Assembly: GCF_026343115.1 (NCBI RefSeq)
Contig: NZ_JAPEMC010000001.1
Span: forward strand, 2,728,001-2,792,000
DNA length: 64,000 bases
Direction of reading: 5' to 3'
Source of the DNA: Streptomyces sp. NBC_00102
GTDB lineage: Bacteria > Actinomycetota > Actinomycetes > Streptomycetales > Streptomycetaceae
Shown: positions 35,375 to 44,113 of the stretch, one piece after another
Position numbering within the stretch: the stretch's first letter is position 1
Layout of the letters: every line of letters begins with the position of its first letter
Notes under the pieces: generated by a model
The model's input: only the letters and a program-made list of their open reading frames with translations
The model's database searches: none
Told to the model about the DNA's origin: nothing
Made by a program: the position numbers and the translations under genes

Positions 35375-36544
35375 ATGCGACACCGTGCACGCACCCTCCT
35401 GACAGCCCTGACGCTGATGCTGGGCACCACCGCAGCGCTGCTCACCGCCACCCCCACCCAGGCGGCGACCCAGGCCGCGCAGGCAACCGGCCCGATCTGC
35501 GAGCAGTACGGCACCACCACCGTCCAGGGCCGCTACACCGTCCAGAACAACCGCTGGGGCACCAGCGCCACCCAGTGCATCAACGTCACCGACAGCGGAT
35601 TCACCGTCACCCAGGCGGACGGGTCCGTGGCCACCAACGGCGCCCCGAAGTCGTACCCGTCGATCTTCCTCGGCTGCCACTACACCAACTGCTCGCCGGG
35701 GACGAACCTGCCGAAGCGGATCGACACCATCGCGGCCGTACCGACCTCGCTGACGTACGGATACGTCAGCAACGCCACCTACGACGCGGCGTTCGACATC
35801 TGGCTGGACCCGCAGCCGAAGACCGACGGGGTCAACAAGACCGAGATCATGATCTGGTTCAACCGGGTCGGCTCCATCCAGCCCATCGGGTCGCCCACCA
35901 GCAGCGCCACCATCGGCGGCAAGACCTGGGAGATCTGGACCGGGAACAACGGCGGCAACGACGTGATCTCGTTCGTCGCCCCGTCGGCGATCACCAGCTG
36001 GTCCTTCGACGTCAAGGACTTCATCGACCGCACGGTCAGCCAGGGCATGGCCTCCACCAACTGGTACCTGACCAGCGTCCAGGCCGGATTCGAGCCGTGG
36101 GTGGGCGGGGCGGGCCTCTCGCTCTCCGCCTTCTCCTCCTCCGTCACCGACGGCCAGGACACCAACGGCAACGGCACCGGTGGCAGCACCGGCGGCGGTA
36201 CGGGAACCACCCCGCCGGCCGGACAGGCCGCCTGCCAGGTCGCGTACGCGCCCAACGTGTGGCCGGGCGGGTTCACCACCAACGTCACCGTCAAGAACAC
36301 CGGGACCACGGCGGTCAACGGCTGGGACCTGGCCTTCACCCTCCCCTCCGGCCAGCAGGTGTCGCAGGCCTGGAACGCGACGGTCAGCCCCACCAGCGGC
36401 GCGGTGACCGCGCACAACACCACGTCCAACGCCGTCATCAGCCCCGGAGGAACCCAGTCCTTCGGCTTCCAGGGCACCTACAGCGGGACCTACACGGAAC
36501 CGTCGGCCTTCACCCTCGGCGGCGCCGCCTGCACGGTCGTCTGA
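35375..36544 (+). CDS. celB: Secreted GH12 endoglucanase with CBM2
   Basis: A protein of 389 residues. Signal peptide MRHRARTLLTALTLMLGTTA, cut near TQAA. The GH12 domain covers about residues 40-260: the nucleophile Glu is in NKTEIMIWFNRVG, the acid/base Glu in AGFEPWVGG, and the NNRWG and TNWYLTSVQ strands are typical. A Gly/Thr/Asn linker leads to a C-terminal CBM2 (residues about 285-389) with WPGGFTTNVTVKNTG, NGWDLAFTLPSGQ and end cysteines in AACQV and AACTV. It cuts internal beta-1,4 bonds of cellulose outside the cell. The second of two adjacent ATGs is taken because the AAGGGA site is too close to the first. The architecture matches S. lividans CelB. Confidence 0.94.
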   Translation: MRHRARTLLTALTLMLGTTAALLTATPTQAATQAAQATGPICEQYGTTTVQGRYTVQNNRWGTSATQCINVTDSGFTVTQADGSVATNGAPKSYPSIFLGCHYTNCSPGTNLPKRIDTIAAVPTSLTYGYVSNATYDAAFDIWLDPQPKTDGVNKTEIMIWFNRVGSIQPIGSPTSSATIGGKTWEIWTGNNGGNDVISFVAPSAITSWSFDVKDFIDRTVSQGMASTNWYLTSVQAGFEPWVGGAGLSLSAFSSSVTDGQDTNGNGTGGSTGGGTGTTPPAGQAACQVAYAPNVWPGGFTTNVTVKNTGTTAVNGWDLAFTLPSGQQVSQAWNATVSPTSGAVTAHNTTSNAVISPGGTQSFGFQGTYSGTYTEPSAFTLGGAACTVV

Positions 36545-36569
36545 CCGGCCCCACCCCGTAACACCCCCT

Positions 36570-36612
36570 CGGGGGACCGCGCCGGACAACCCGCACCCGG
36601 CGCGGTCCCCCG
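36570..36612. terminator. 16-bp hairpin terminator after the cellulase gene
   Basis: GGGGGACCGCGCCGG (36571-36585) pairs perfectly with CCGGCGCGGTCCCCC (36597-36611), with an outer C-G pair and an 11-base loop. It lies 26 bases past the cellulase stop. Confidence 0.85.
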
Positions 36613-36725
36613 GCTCCCGCGACGCCGGTCGGGTAAAGCCGTCCATTGCCCCCGGTGTGCTGGTACCGCATCATGACCCCTGATAGATGTAGCGGCCAAG
36701 CATGACGGCGGAGGGGGCGGGGCTC

Positions 36726-37187
36726 ATGAAGCGGAGCTACCAGAGGAAAGAGGACGCGGACGAGACCCGGATGCTGGTGGACGAGCTGACCGCGTCGGCC
36801 GCGGCCACCGGGGCCAACTCCCGTCTGACCGGTTTCCTGCTCACCAAGGTCACGTCCAAGCTGATGAAGAAGAACGTCGAGGAGACGGGCCTCGTCGTTC
36901 CCCTGCCCTTCGACGAAGCCGTGCGGCGCGTCACCGACGTGCTGGAGGAAGCCGGGCAGTCGGTCGAGGCCCATCCCCTCGTGCCCGGCGCGGACCGGCG
37001 GACGATCCGTGTCCTCGCCCACGGCGGAATCGGGGGCCTGAATCCGGTGGTGGTCACCGCGTCGTTGACCCGCGGCCCGGGGAGCCGCACCGAGGTCGGG
37101 CTCCGGGCCGCGGCCATGGAGGGGCTGGTCAAGCAGCGGACGGCCGAGGAGATGGCCGACCGTCTCGCGGCGCTGCTGAACGGGTAG
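36726..37187 (+). CDS. Hypothetical protein
   Basis: A protein of 153 residues starting MKRSYQRKEDADETRMLVDE. It has a helix rich in Thr/Ala, then LMKKNVEETGLVVPLPFDEA, VRRVTDVLEEAGQSVEAHPL and, in beta-strand style, RRTIRVLAHGGIGGLNPVVV and TRGPGSRTEVGLRAAAMEGL. It looks like a compact alpha-beta domain of the kind seen in small Streptomyces cytosolic proteins. Not recognised. A start at 36702 is possible; 36726 has a closer purine-rich site. Confidence 0.65.
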   Translation: MKRSYQRKEDADETRMLVDELTASAAATGANSRLTGFLLTKVTSKLMKKNVEETGLVVPLPFDEAVRRVTDVLEEAGQSVEAHPLVPGADRRTIRVLAHGGIGGLNPVVVTASLTRGPGSRTEVGLRAAAMEGLVKQRTAEEMADRLAALLNG

Positions 37188-37244
37188 ACGTACCCGTCCG
37201 TGGCAACGGCCGCGGGGCCTTCCGGCTCCCCGGCCGGCCCGGGG

Positions 37245-37772
37245 TCAGCGGGTCTCGACGACGACCTTCTCGATGACCACGTCCTGCACCGGACGGTCGT
37301 CGCGCTGGTTGGTCTCCGTCGTTCCGATGGCGTCGACGACCTTCTTGCTCGACTCGTCCGCGACCTCTCCGAAGATGGTGTGCTTGCCGGTGAGCCAGGA
37401 CGTCGGCCCGAGGGTGATGAAGAACTGGGAGCCGTTGGTGCCCGGACCCGCGTTGGCCATGGCGAGCAGATAGGGCTTGGTGAAGGCCAGGTCGGGGTGG
37501 AACTCGTCGGCGAACTTGTAGCCGGGCCCGCCCGATCCGTTGCCCAGGGGGTCGCCGCCCTGGATCATGAAGCCCTCGATGACCCGGTGGAAAACCGTTC
37601 CGTCGTACAGGGGGGCGTTGCTCGGCTGTCCGGTGTTCGGGTCGATCCACTGGCGCTCTCCCGTCGCCAGTTCCACGAAGTTCTTCACGGTCTTGGGGGC
37701 GTGGTTGGGCAGCAACCGGAGGACGATGTCGCCCTTGTTGGTCTTCAGCGTCGCGTACAGCTCTTCCGCCAT
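37245..37772 (-). CDS. Peptidyl-prolyl cis-trans isomerase (cyclophilin type)
   Basis: A protein of 175 residues. Cyclophilin core motifs: YDGTVFHRVIEGFMIQGGDP (catalytic Arg and Phe), GTNGSQFFITLGPTSWLTGK and HTIFGEVADE. No signal peptide, so cytosolic. It catalyses prolyl bond rotation in folding proteins. It is slightly longer than the minimal bacterial type because of an insert near WIDPNTGQPSN. Confidence 0.96.
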   Translation of the reverse strand: MAEELYATLKTNKGDIVLRLLPNHAPKTVKNFVELATGERQWIDPNTGQPSNAPLYDGTVFHRVIEGFMIQGGDPLGNGSGGPGYKFADEFHPDLAFTKPYLLAMANAGPGTNGSQFFITLGPTSWLTGKHTIFGEVADESSKKVVDAIGTTETNQRDDRPVQDVVIEKVVVETR

Positions 37773-37853
37773 GACGATCCTTCGATGTGCGGTTTATGGG
37801 CCCGGCCAGTCTCCCCGGGCGGGCCGCCGGGACCCGGCCGAAAACACGACACC

Positions 37854-40097
37854 TCACCCACACGAGTGGCGGTCGCCCGACAGGACCACCAGCCGCCGCG
37901 TCGCCCGGGTCATCGCGACGTAACGGTCCACCGCCCCCTCGATCCCCGTACCGAAGGACTCCGGCTCGACCAGCACGACGAGGTCGAACTCAAGCCCCTT
38001 GGCCAGCTGCGGGGTCAGCGACCGCACCCGGGAGGTCGCGCGGAACGTCGGATCGCCGATGACACAGGCGGTGCCCTCCTGGTCGGTGTCGAGCCAGTCG
38101 TCGAGGACCGTACGCAGGTCGGCGACGGGCCCGTACGTGACGGGGATGCCGCTGCTGCGGATCGAGGCCGGCACGTTGGCGTCCGGCAGCGCGGCCCGGA
38201 CGACCGGTTCGGCCTCGGTCATGATCTCCGCCGGGGTGCGGTAGTTGACGCCGAGGGAGGCCAGCTCGATCCGGTCGATCCCGACGCGTCCGAGACGCTC
38301 CTGCCAGGACTCGGTGAACCCGTGGCGGGCCTGGGCGCGGTCGCCGACGACGGTGAAGCTGCGGGACGGGCAGCGGAGCAGCAGCATCTGCCATTCCGCG
38401 TCGGTGAGTTCCTGGGCCTCGTCGACGACGATGTGCGCGAACGGGCCCGCGAGCAGGTCCGGGTCGCTGCCGGAGAGCGCCGATGCGTCGGTCAGGGCCT
38501 CGCGCATGTCCCCGACACGCAGCATCGTGATGACGCCCTCGCCGTCGTCGTCGGCCTCCAGGAGGGCGTCGACGGTCTGGGCCATCCGCGCGTTCTCGGC
38601 GGCGATCAGCGCCTCGCCCCGGCGCTTGCGGCGCGCGGCCTCCGGGTCGCCGAGCCGCTGCCGGGCGGCGTCCAGGAACGGCAGGTCACTGACGGTCCAC
38701 TCCTGGGCGCGGGCGTCGTCGCGCCGCAGCAGGCACCGTTCGTCGGCGTCCAGCCAGGGTGCGCAGACGCGCAGGTAGGCGGGTACGGACCAGAGGTCGC
38801 CGACCAGGTCGGCGGCGTCGAGCAGCGGCCAGGCACGGTCGAAGGCCGCGACCAGCTCGTGGTTCTTCGCCAGGGACGCGGTGAGCCGGTCGGTCGGGGT
38901 GTCCTCGTCGTGCTTGTCCACGAGAAGGGTGACCAGCTCCTCCCAGACCTGTTCCCGGGCCTCGTTGTGCGGGGTGCCGGGCTCCGCCGCGTCGAAGGCC
39001 GCGGCCCACTCCTGGGCGCTGAGACGGACCTCGGCCCAGTGGGTGGTGACCGTCGTGCCCCGGGCGGGTGGCTCCTCGTAGAACCGGACGGCCGCCTCGA
39101 CCGCCTCCACCACCAGCTCCCGGGATGCCTTCAGCCGCGCCACCGCCGGGTTCTGCTCCGCGGAGGCCCGCGCGCCCTCGGCGACGAGGTCGCGCAGTAC
39201 GCAGGTCTGCACGCCCTCCTCCCCGAGGCTGGGCAGGACGTCGGCGACGTAGTCCAGGTACGGGCGGTGCGGCCCGACGAAGAGCACCCCGCCCCGGCGG
39301 TGGCCGAGCCGCGGGTCGGAGTGGAGGAGGTACGCGGACCGGTGCAGAGCGACCACGGTCTTGCCCGTGCCCGGCCCGCCGTCCACGACCAGGGCGCCGC
39401 GCGAGGAGGCCCGGATGATGGCGTCCTGGTCGGCCTGGATGGTGGAGAGCACGTCCCGCATCCGGGGCGAGCGGTGGGAGCCGAGGCTCGCGATGAAGGC
39501 GGACTGGTCGTCCAGCGCGGCGTGCCCGTCGATCCCGTCGGCGGTGAAGACCTCGTCCCAGTAGTCGCTGATCCGGCCGTCGCTCCAGCGGTATCTGCGG
39601 CGGCTCGCGAGCCCCATCGGGTTGGCGTGGGTGGCCCCGAAGAACGGCTCGGCGGCCGGGGAGCGCCAGTCGAGCAGCAGTCGGCGGCCCGTACTGTCGG
39701 TGAGGCCGAGCCGTCCGACGTACACCGGCTCTGCCTCTGCACCTGCCTCCCTCTCCGTCTCCGTCCCTGCCCCTGGTACGGCCTCGCCGACCATCCGTCC
39801 GAGGCAGAGGTCGAGGCCGAAGCGGCGCAGGGTACGCAGGCGGGCGGTGAGACGGCGGATCTCGGTGTCCCGGTCCATCGCCTGCCGGCCCGCGCCACCG
39901 GGTGCCCTGCGGGCGGCGTCGAGCTGTGCGGTCAGCTCGGCGATCGACTCCTCCAGGGCCCGCGCGACGGCGGCGAAGTGCTCCTCGTCGCGGGCGATCA
40001 GCCGGGGGTCGGCCTTCGCGGCGAGGCGGTCGGGCAGCGCGAACGCGATGGTGGCCGGGGCTGTGCCCAGGGGGGTCGGGGTGGGCTGGGAGGGCAT
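37854..40097 (-). CDS. helR: HelR-like RNA polymerase-associated superfamily 1 helicase
   Basis: A protein of 747 residues related to UvrD/HelD ATPases. N-terminal coiled coil (residues 40-100), Walker A GGPGTGKT at 240-247, Walker B/DEAQ in VVDEAQELTD, motif III TVVGDRAQA, motif IV LGVNYRTPAEIM and motif VI VAMTRATRRLVVL. The N-terminal arm and length match HelD/HelR proteins, which load onto RNA polymerase through its channels. HelR of S. venezuelae displaces rifamycins and gives resistance. The upstream inverted repeat matching the rifamycin-associated element is the main reason for the helR call. ATG 40097 has GGAG upstream. Confidence 0.88.
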   Translation of the reverse strand: MPSQPTPTPLGTAPATIAFALPDRLAAKADPRLIARDEEHFAAVARALEESIAELTAQLDAARRAPGGAGRQAMDRDTEIRRLTARLRTLRRFGLDLCLGRMVGEAVPGAGTETEREAGAEAEPVYVGRLGLTDSTGRRLLLDWRSPAAEPFFGATHANPMGLASRRRYRWSDGRISDYWDEVFTADGIDGHAALDDQSAFIASLGSHRSPRMRDVLSTIQADQDAIIRASSRGALVVDGGPGTGKTVVALHRSAYLLHSDPRLGHRRGGVLFVGPHRPYLDYVADVLPSLGEEGVQTCVLRDLVAEGARASAEQNPAVARLKASRELVVEAVEAAVRFYEEPPARGTTVTTHWAEVRLSAQEWAAAFDAAEPGTPHNEAREQVWEELVTLLVDKHDEDTPTDRLTASLAKNHELVAAFDRAWPLLDAADLVGDLWSVPAYLRVCAPWLDADERCLLRRDDARAQEWTVSDLPFLDAARQRLGDPEAARRKRRGEALIAAENARMAQTVDALLEADDDGEGVITMLRVGDMREALTDASALSGSDPDLLAGPFAHIVVDEAQELTDAEWQMLLLRCPSRSFTVVGDRAQARHGFTESWQERLGRVGIDRIELASLGVNYRTPAEIMTEAEPVVRAALPDANVPASIRSSGIPVTYGPVADLRTVLDDWLDTDQEGTACVIGDPTFRATSRVRSLTPQLAKGLEFDLVVLVEPESFGTGIEGAVDRYVAMTRATRRLVVLSGDRHSCG

Positions 40098-40167
40098 GCG
40101 GGCGGCTCCGGGGTGGGGGGCACGACGCACGGAATTCCGAGGTCGGCCGCCGATTGTGCGCCACCGA

Positions 40168-40190
40168 GGGGGCCTTGCCGCAAGGCCCCC
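40168..40190 (-). promoter_or_regulatory. Rifamycin-associated element (RAE)
   Basis: On the minus strand the core reads GGGCCTTGCGGCAAGGCCC, within a 23-bp inverted repeat (11-base arms around one base). It matches the RAE found upstream of rifamycin-inducible genes in actinomycetes. It sits about 70 bases before the helR start, just downstream of a TATAGC -10-like hexamer (minus strand, 40196-40201). Confidence 0.85.
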
Positions 40191-40338
40191 CATGCGCTAT
40201 ATGTTGAGAGTGGAAAGAGGTGGGTACACCCTCTTCCGCCTCTCCCTCCTCCCTCCAGCGGTCGCCTCGGGCCTCGCCGATGCCCCACTGCCGCGCCCAC
40301 CACAGGGATGTCGACCGGAACACCTTCCCGCGGAAATT

Positions 40339-40353
40339 CTGAGAAATTCTCAG
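40339..40353. promoter_or_regulatory. dyad in an A/T-rich segment upstream of the tannase-like gene
   Basis: CTGAGA-AAT-TCTCAG is an inverted repeat. A half-similar element, CAGGAAATTCTCA, lies at about 40371-40383. The surrounding stretch 40330-40430 is far more A/T-rich than its flanks and fills the divergent promoter region with helR (40098-40581). No gene is seen in this 480-base gap. Confidence 0.5.
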
Positions 40354-40581
40354 GAATCCCGGATTTCACTCAGGAAATTCTCATATTCATTCCTGTGCAT
40401 TCCCATTCTTTCACCTGTGCATCTCGGAGCAGAGTCAACAGGATTGTTGAAGATTTACTGGACGATGACATAGGTTCGAAAGCGCAGAGGCAATGCACCC
40501 GCGTAGTCGTCCGGCACACGCGGCAGTTGCAAGCGATCGTTGCACGCACGGCAGTTCCGGCTGCCGTAAAAGGAGAAATCC

Positions 40582-42249
40582 GTGAAGCACAGGGCAGTGA
40601 AACGCAGGACCGTCGTCGTGGGCCTCGGGTCGGTCGCGGGAGCGGCAGCCGTCGGGGGATTCGCCGCGAACGCCCAGGCGGAAAGCCGCAGCTCCTCTCG
40701 GAATGCGGGGAAGCCGGGAAATTCGGGGGCCCTGATCTTCGACCCGAGCGCGTACACCGAACTGACGACGACCATCACGACCGACGCCGGCGACAAGGAG
40801 GTGACCTACCACTTCTGGAAGGCGATCACCTACGTCTCCGCACCGGTCGACGCCGAGCACCAGAGCCTGGTGGTCAGCGTTCCCGTCAGGATCGACGGCA
40901 AGGCCGTCGATGCGACGAACGCGCCGATTCTCTTCTCCAATTCCGTGGGCGGCTATTTCCCCGCGAGCGTGGCCACCGCCGCCGGCGTCGGTGAGGCCGC
41001 GATGGAGATGGGCGACCTCGGCGGAATGGGCGGCGGGACGGGCGCTCCCCCGGCCGGGACGGGTACGGGAGCAGGCACCGTCACCCCGACAACCGGCACC
41101 GGCACCGCCGAAGCGCCCTCCGGCTCGAACGACATGCTGAACGGCATGGGCCAGATGGTCAGCCTGCCCAAGCTGGGCCTGGCGGCCGGGTACGTCGTCG
41201 TGGAGCCGGGCTGCCGGGGCCGTACCCTCACCGACGCGAGCGGTACGTACTACGGCACCGCCCCCGCCGCGATCGTGGACCTCAAGGCGGCCGTCCGGTA
41301 CGTCCGTTCCAACCAGGGCCGCGTCCCCGGCGACACCCGCCGCATCGTTTCCACCGGCACCAGTGCGGGCGGCGCGCTCTCGGCGCTCCTCGGCGCTTCC
41401 GGAGACAGCTCGCTCTACACCCCGTACCTCGAAGAGTTGGGTGCGGCCGAGGCGAGCGACGCGGTCTTCGCCAGCGGCGACTGGTGCCCGATCACCGACC
41501 TGGAGCACGCCGACGGCGCGTACGAGTGGAACTGGGGCGCCAACACCCCGCAGAGCGGCACGCTCGACCAGTCCGCGTCCAAGGAGCTGCGGGCCCAGTT
41601 CGCCGAATACCAGGCCTCCTTGCGCCTGAAGGGCCTGAACGGGTTCGGCCCGCTCACCGCGCGCAACTATGACGAGTACCTGCTGGAGACCTACGTCCGG
41701 CCCGCCGCGACCACCCACCTCAAGGGCCTTGCCGAGGCGGACCGTTCGGCGTACCTGTCGGCCAACCCCTTCATCACGTGGAAGAACGGCCGGGCGGCCT
41801 TCACCTGGGCGGACTACCTCGCCCACGTGGGAGCGCGGAAGAAGACCGCCCCGGCCTTCGACACGTTCGACCTGTCCGGCGGCGAGAACAACGAGTTCGG
41901 CACCGGCACGACCGAGGCCCGCCACTTCACCGCGTACGGGCAGCGCCACGACACCACCGGGCTCACCGCCGGCCGCGTGGACAGCGACATCCCGGCCCTG
42001 CTGGACCTGATGAACCCGATGTACCACCTGGCGCGCCACAACCCCGGCCGTTCCAAGCACTGGTGGATACGCGTGGGCACCAAGGACACCGACACCGCGC
42101 TGACCGTCGTCGGCAACCTCGCCGCGACCCTGCACGGCCTCGGCGACGATGTGAACTCGCTGATGTACTGGGACCAGGGGCACGGCTCCAACACCGACGC
42201 CGCCGACTTCATCGCCTGGGTCGCCCGGGTGACCGGCCACCGGAAGTGA
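40582..42249 (+). CDS. Secreted alpha/beta hydrolase, subtype B tannase-like
   Basis: A protein of 555 residues from GTG 40582, with AAAAGGAG seven bases upstream. The twin-arginine-like signal has KRRTVVVGLGSVAGAAAVGG, so export by Tat is likely. The nucleophile elbow is STGTSAGGALSALLGASGD; a late Asp is in VGTKDTDTALT and the His in WDQGHGSNTDAADF. This order matches subtype B bacterial tannases and related aryl esterases. A Gly/Thr/Ala-rich insert (GGGTGAPPAGTGTGAGT) interrupts the N-terminal half. It would hydrolyse gallate or other plant phenolic esters outside the cell, in keeping with the cellulase nearby. Confidence 0.85.
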   Translation: MKHRAVKRRTVVVGLGSVAGAAAVGGFAANAQAESRSSSRNAGKPGNSGALIFDPSAYTELTTTITTDAGDKEVTYHFWKAITYVSAPVDAEHQSLVVSVPVRIDGKAVDATNAPILFSNSVGGYFPASVATAAGVGEAAMEMGDLGGMGGGTGAPPAGTGTGAGTVTPTTGTGTAEAPSGSNDMLNGMGQMVSLPKLGLAAGYVVVEPGCRGRTLTDASGTYYGTAPAAIVDLKAAVRYVRSNQGRVPGDTRRIVSTGTSAGGALSALLGASGDSSLYTPYLEELGAAEASDAVFASGDWCPITDLEHADGAYEWNWGANTPQSGTLDQSASKELRAQFAEYQASLRLKGLNGFGPLTARNYDEYLLETYVRPAATTHLKGLAEADRSAYLSANPFITWKNGRAAFTWADYLAHVGARKKTAPAFDTFDLSGGENNEFGTGTTEARHFTAYGQRHDTTGLTAGRVDSDIPALLDLMNPMYHLARHNPGRSKHWWIRVGTKDTDTALTVVGNLAATLHGLGDDVNSLMYWDQGHGSNTDAADFIAWVARVTGHRK

Positions 42250-42255
42250 CCACGG

Positions 42256-42296
42256 CACGACGGTCCTCCGGGCAGCCCGCCCGGGGGACCGTCGTG
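42256..42296. terminator. hairpin terminator after the tannase-like gene
   Basis: CACGACGGTCC (42256-42266) pairs with GGACCGTCGTG (42286-42296), with extra GC pairs inside. It lies seven bases past the stop codon. Confidence 0.8.
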
Positions 42297-42356
42297 TGTG
42301 CGCGTACTGTCCCGCCCTCCCCCTGACCGGTAGGGCGTTCCGGTACGGCGGGCCGG

Positions 42357-43310
42357 TCAGACCGGCCGGTACTGCCCCAGATCCGCACCTGCCGCGACCA
42401 GATCGGTGACCTGTTCGCAGGTGACGAACTCGACGCCGCGCGAGGCGACTTCGTCGAGCCAGTGTTCCAGGGCAAGGAGTCGGTGGCCGCGGCCGATGAC
42501 CTCGGGGTGCATGGTCACCGTGAGGACGCCGTCCTTGAAGTCCCGCACCATGTAGTCGAGATCGGCGGTCCAGCTCGCGAACATCTCGCGCGGGTCGCGG
42601 AGTCCGGGCATCAGGCCGGACGCGGTCCGCAGGAACTCCAGGTACGGGAAGTCGTCCAGGGACCAGGCGACCGGGATCTCCAGCAGTCCGGCGGGCTCGC
42701 CCCAGCGGACGCCGGAGTCGTGCGGGACGTCCGGGGTGCGGCAGGGGTACGGGGCGTAGTCGTGGCCCATCAGGCTGCTGTCGTAGCGCAGTCCGTGTTC
42801 CACGAGCAGCTCGACGGAGGCGTCGGACAGGTCCCAGGCGGGCGCCCGGAAGCCGCGTGGCAGCGTCCCGGTGACCTCCTCAAGGGCATCCAACGACCTC
42901 TGCAGCACGGCGCGTTCGGCCTCGGGGTCCAGGGCGGCGACGTTCTCGTGGGCGTGCCCGTGGACCGCCACCTCGTGGCCCCGGGCGATGAGCTCACGGG
43001 TCAGCTCGGGGTACGTGAGGGCGGTGTGCCCGGGTACGAACCAGGTCGCGGGGATACCCCGGGACTCCAGGATGTGCAGCAGCCGGGGTACGGCGACGGC
43101 GGCGAACTCGCCGCGGGAGAGCGGGGTCGCGGTCAGCATGCCCCGCGCCATCCAGGAGGAGATCGCGTCGAAGTCGAAGGTGACGCAGACGTATCCGCTC
43201 CGCGCGGACCGAGAAGCCGGTGTGGTCTCCGAAGCCGGCGTGGTTCCCGAAGCCGGCGTGGTTCCCGAAGCCTGCGTGGTCTCCGAAGCCGGTGTGGTTT
43301 CCGAAGTCAT
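42357..43310 (-). CDS. Polysaccharide deacetylase (NodB-like)
   Basis: A protein of 317 residues. NodB motifs: MT1-like VTFDFDA, MT2 HGHAHENVAAL with the metal-binding His pair, MT3 GFRAPAWDLSD, and late VTMHPEVIGRGHR. The fold is shared with PuuE-type allantoinases, and the metal site DFDA/HxHxH suits amide hydrolysis of a small substrate. The N-terminus has five 6-residue ETTPAS-like repeats coded by an 18-bp DNA repeat. Start ATG 43310 has GGAGGG upstream. It is the last gene of the PucR cluster, 17 bases after the SDR gene. Confidence 0.85.
   Translation of the reverse strand: MTSETTPASETTQASGTTPASGTTPASETTPASRSARSGYVCVTFDFDAISSWMARGMLTATPLSRGEFAAVAVPRLLHILESRGIPATWFVPGHTALTYPELTRELIARGHEVAVHGHAHENVAALDPEAERAVLQRSLDALEEVTGTLPRGFRAPAWDLSDASVELLVEHGLRYDSSLMGHDYAPYPCRTPDVPHDSGVRWGEPAGLLEIPVAWSLDDFPYLEFLRTASGLMPGLRDPREMFASWTADLDYMVRDFKDGVLTVTMHPEVIGRGHRLLALEHWLDEVASRGVEFVTCEQVTDLVAAGADLGQYRPV
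43213..43302. repeat. 18-bp in-frame repeats in the deacetylase N-terminus
   Basis: Five copies of GAAGCCGGCGTGGTTCCC and close variants encode the (E/G)TTPAS repeats of the deacetylase. Copy-number change would keep the frame. Confidence 0.9.
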
Positions 43311-43327
43311 GGGTGTCGTCCCTCCGT

Positions 43328-44113
43328 TCAGCTCAGCGGCAGCGCGGCGTTACCGGTGCCCGCACCGCCGTCCACGGAGAGGGATGCGCCGGTCATCCAC
43401 GCGGCGTCGGGGCCGCAGAGGAAGGAGACCGCACCGGCGATGTCCTCGGGGACACCGGCGCGGGGCCAGGGCTGGCCGCCGCGGATCTTGCGGACGTACT
43501 CCTCACCGAGCGGGTTCACCTCGCTGTCGACCTCGATGAAGCCCGGGGAGACGGCGTTGACGTGGATGCTGTGCTCGGCGAGCTCCAGGGCGAACGCCTT
43601 GGTGAGCATGTCCAGGCCTGCCTTGGAGGTGCAGTAGTGCGCGGCGCCGCGGCGGGCGCGGGCGGAGGCGCCTGAGCTGATGTTGACGATGTGGCCGCCG
43701 TGGCCCGCGTCCACCAGACTCCGGGCGAAGGCCCGTGAGAGGGAGAAGACCGCGGACAGGTTGACGTCCATGACCTGGTCCCACTGGTCGTCGCGCATCT
43801 CCAGGATCGGTGCGCTCGGGTAGAGGCCGGCCGCGTTGACCAGGATGTCCAGGCCGCCGAACACCTGCCGGGCGCGGTCCACGAAGTCCGGCAGCGAGGC
43901 GCGGTCGGTGAGGTCGACCTCCAGTGCGGCGAACGGGCCGGCGCTCTCGGCGACGAGCGGGGCGAGGCGGTCGGCGCGGAGGTCCGCGAGGATCACCTTG
44001 ACGCCGTCCTTGCTCAGCCGCCGCGCGACGGCCGCCCCGATCCCTCCGGCCGCTCCGGTGACCAGCGCGATCCTGGGCTCGTTCCGCGCGGGGGTGCTCT
44101 CGGGGGTGCTCAC
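43328..44113 (-). CDS. Short-chain dehydrogenase/reductase
   Basis: A protein of 261 residues. Rossmann motif VTGAAGGIGAAVA, NAG motif LVNAAGL, catalytic Ser in IVNISSGASAR, Tyr-x-x-x-Lys as YCTSKAG, and SPGFIEVDSEVN then SLSVDGGAG. NAD(P)-dependent oxidoreductase, substrate unknown. GTG 44113 has AAGGAG five bases upstream and overlaps the M20 gene stop (GTGA), so it is coupled to it in the PucR cluster. Confidence 0.93.
   Translation of the reverse strand: MSTPESTPARNEPRIALVTGAAGGIGAAVARRLSKDGVKVILADLRADRLAPLVAESAGPFAALEVDLTDRASLPDFVDRARQVFGGLDILVNAAGLYPSAPILEMRDDQWDQVMDVNLSAVFSLSRAFARSLVDAGHGGHIVNISSGASARARRGAAHYCTSKAGLDMLTKAFALELAEHSIHVNAVSPGFIEVDSEVNPLGEEYVRKIRGGQPWPRAGVPEDIAGAVSFLCGPDAAWMTGASLSVDGGAGTGNAALPLS

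Noticed and set aside
37200..40994. Very long plus-strand open frame opposite the cyclophilin and helR genes
   Set aside because: It is antisense to two clear genes and to the promoter region, with low-complexity content.
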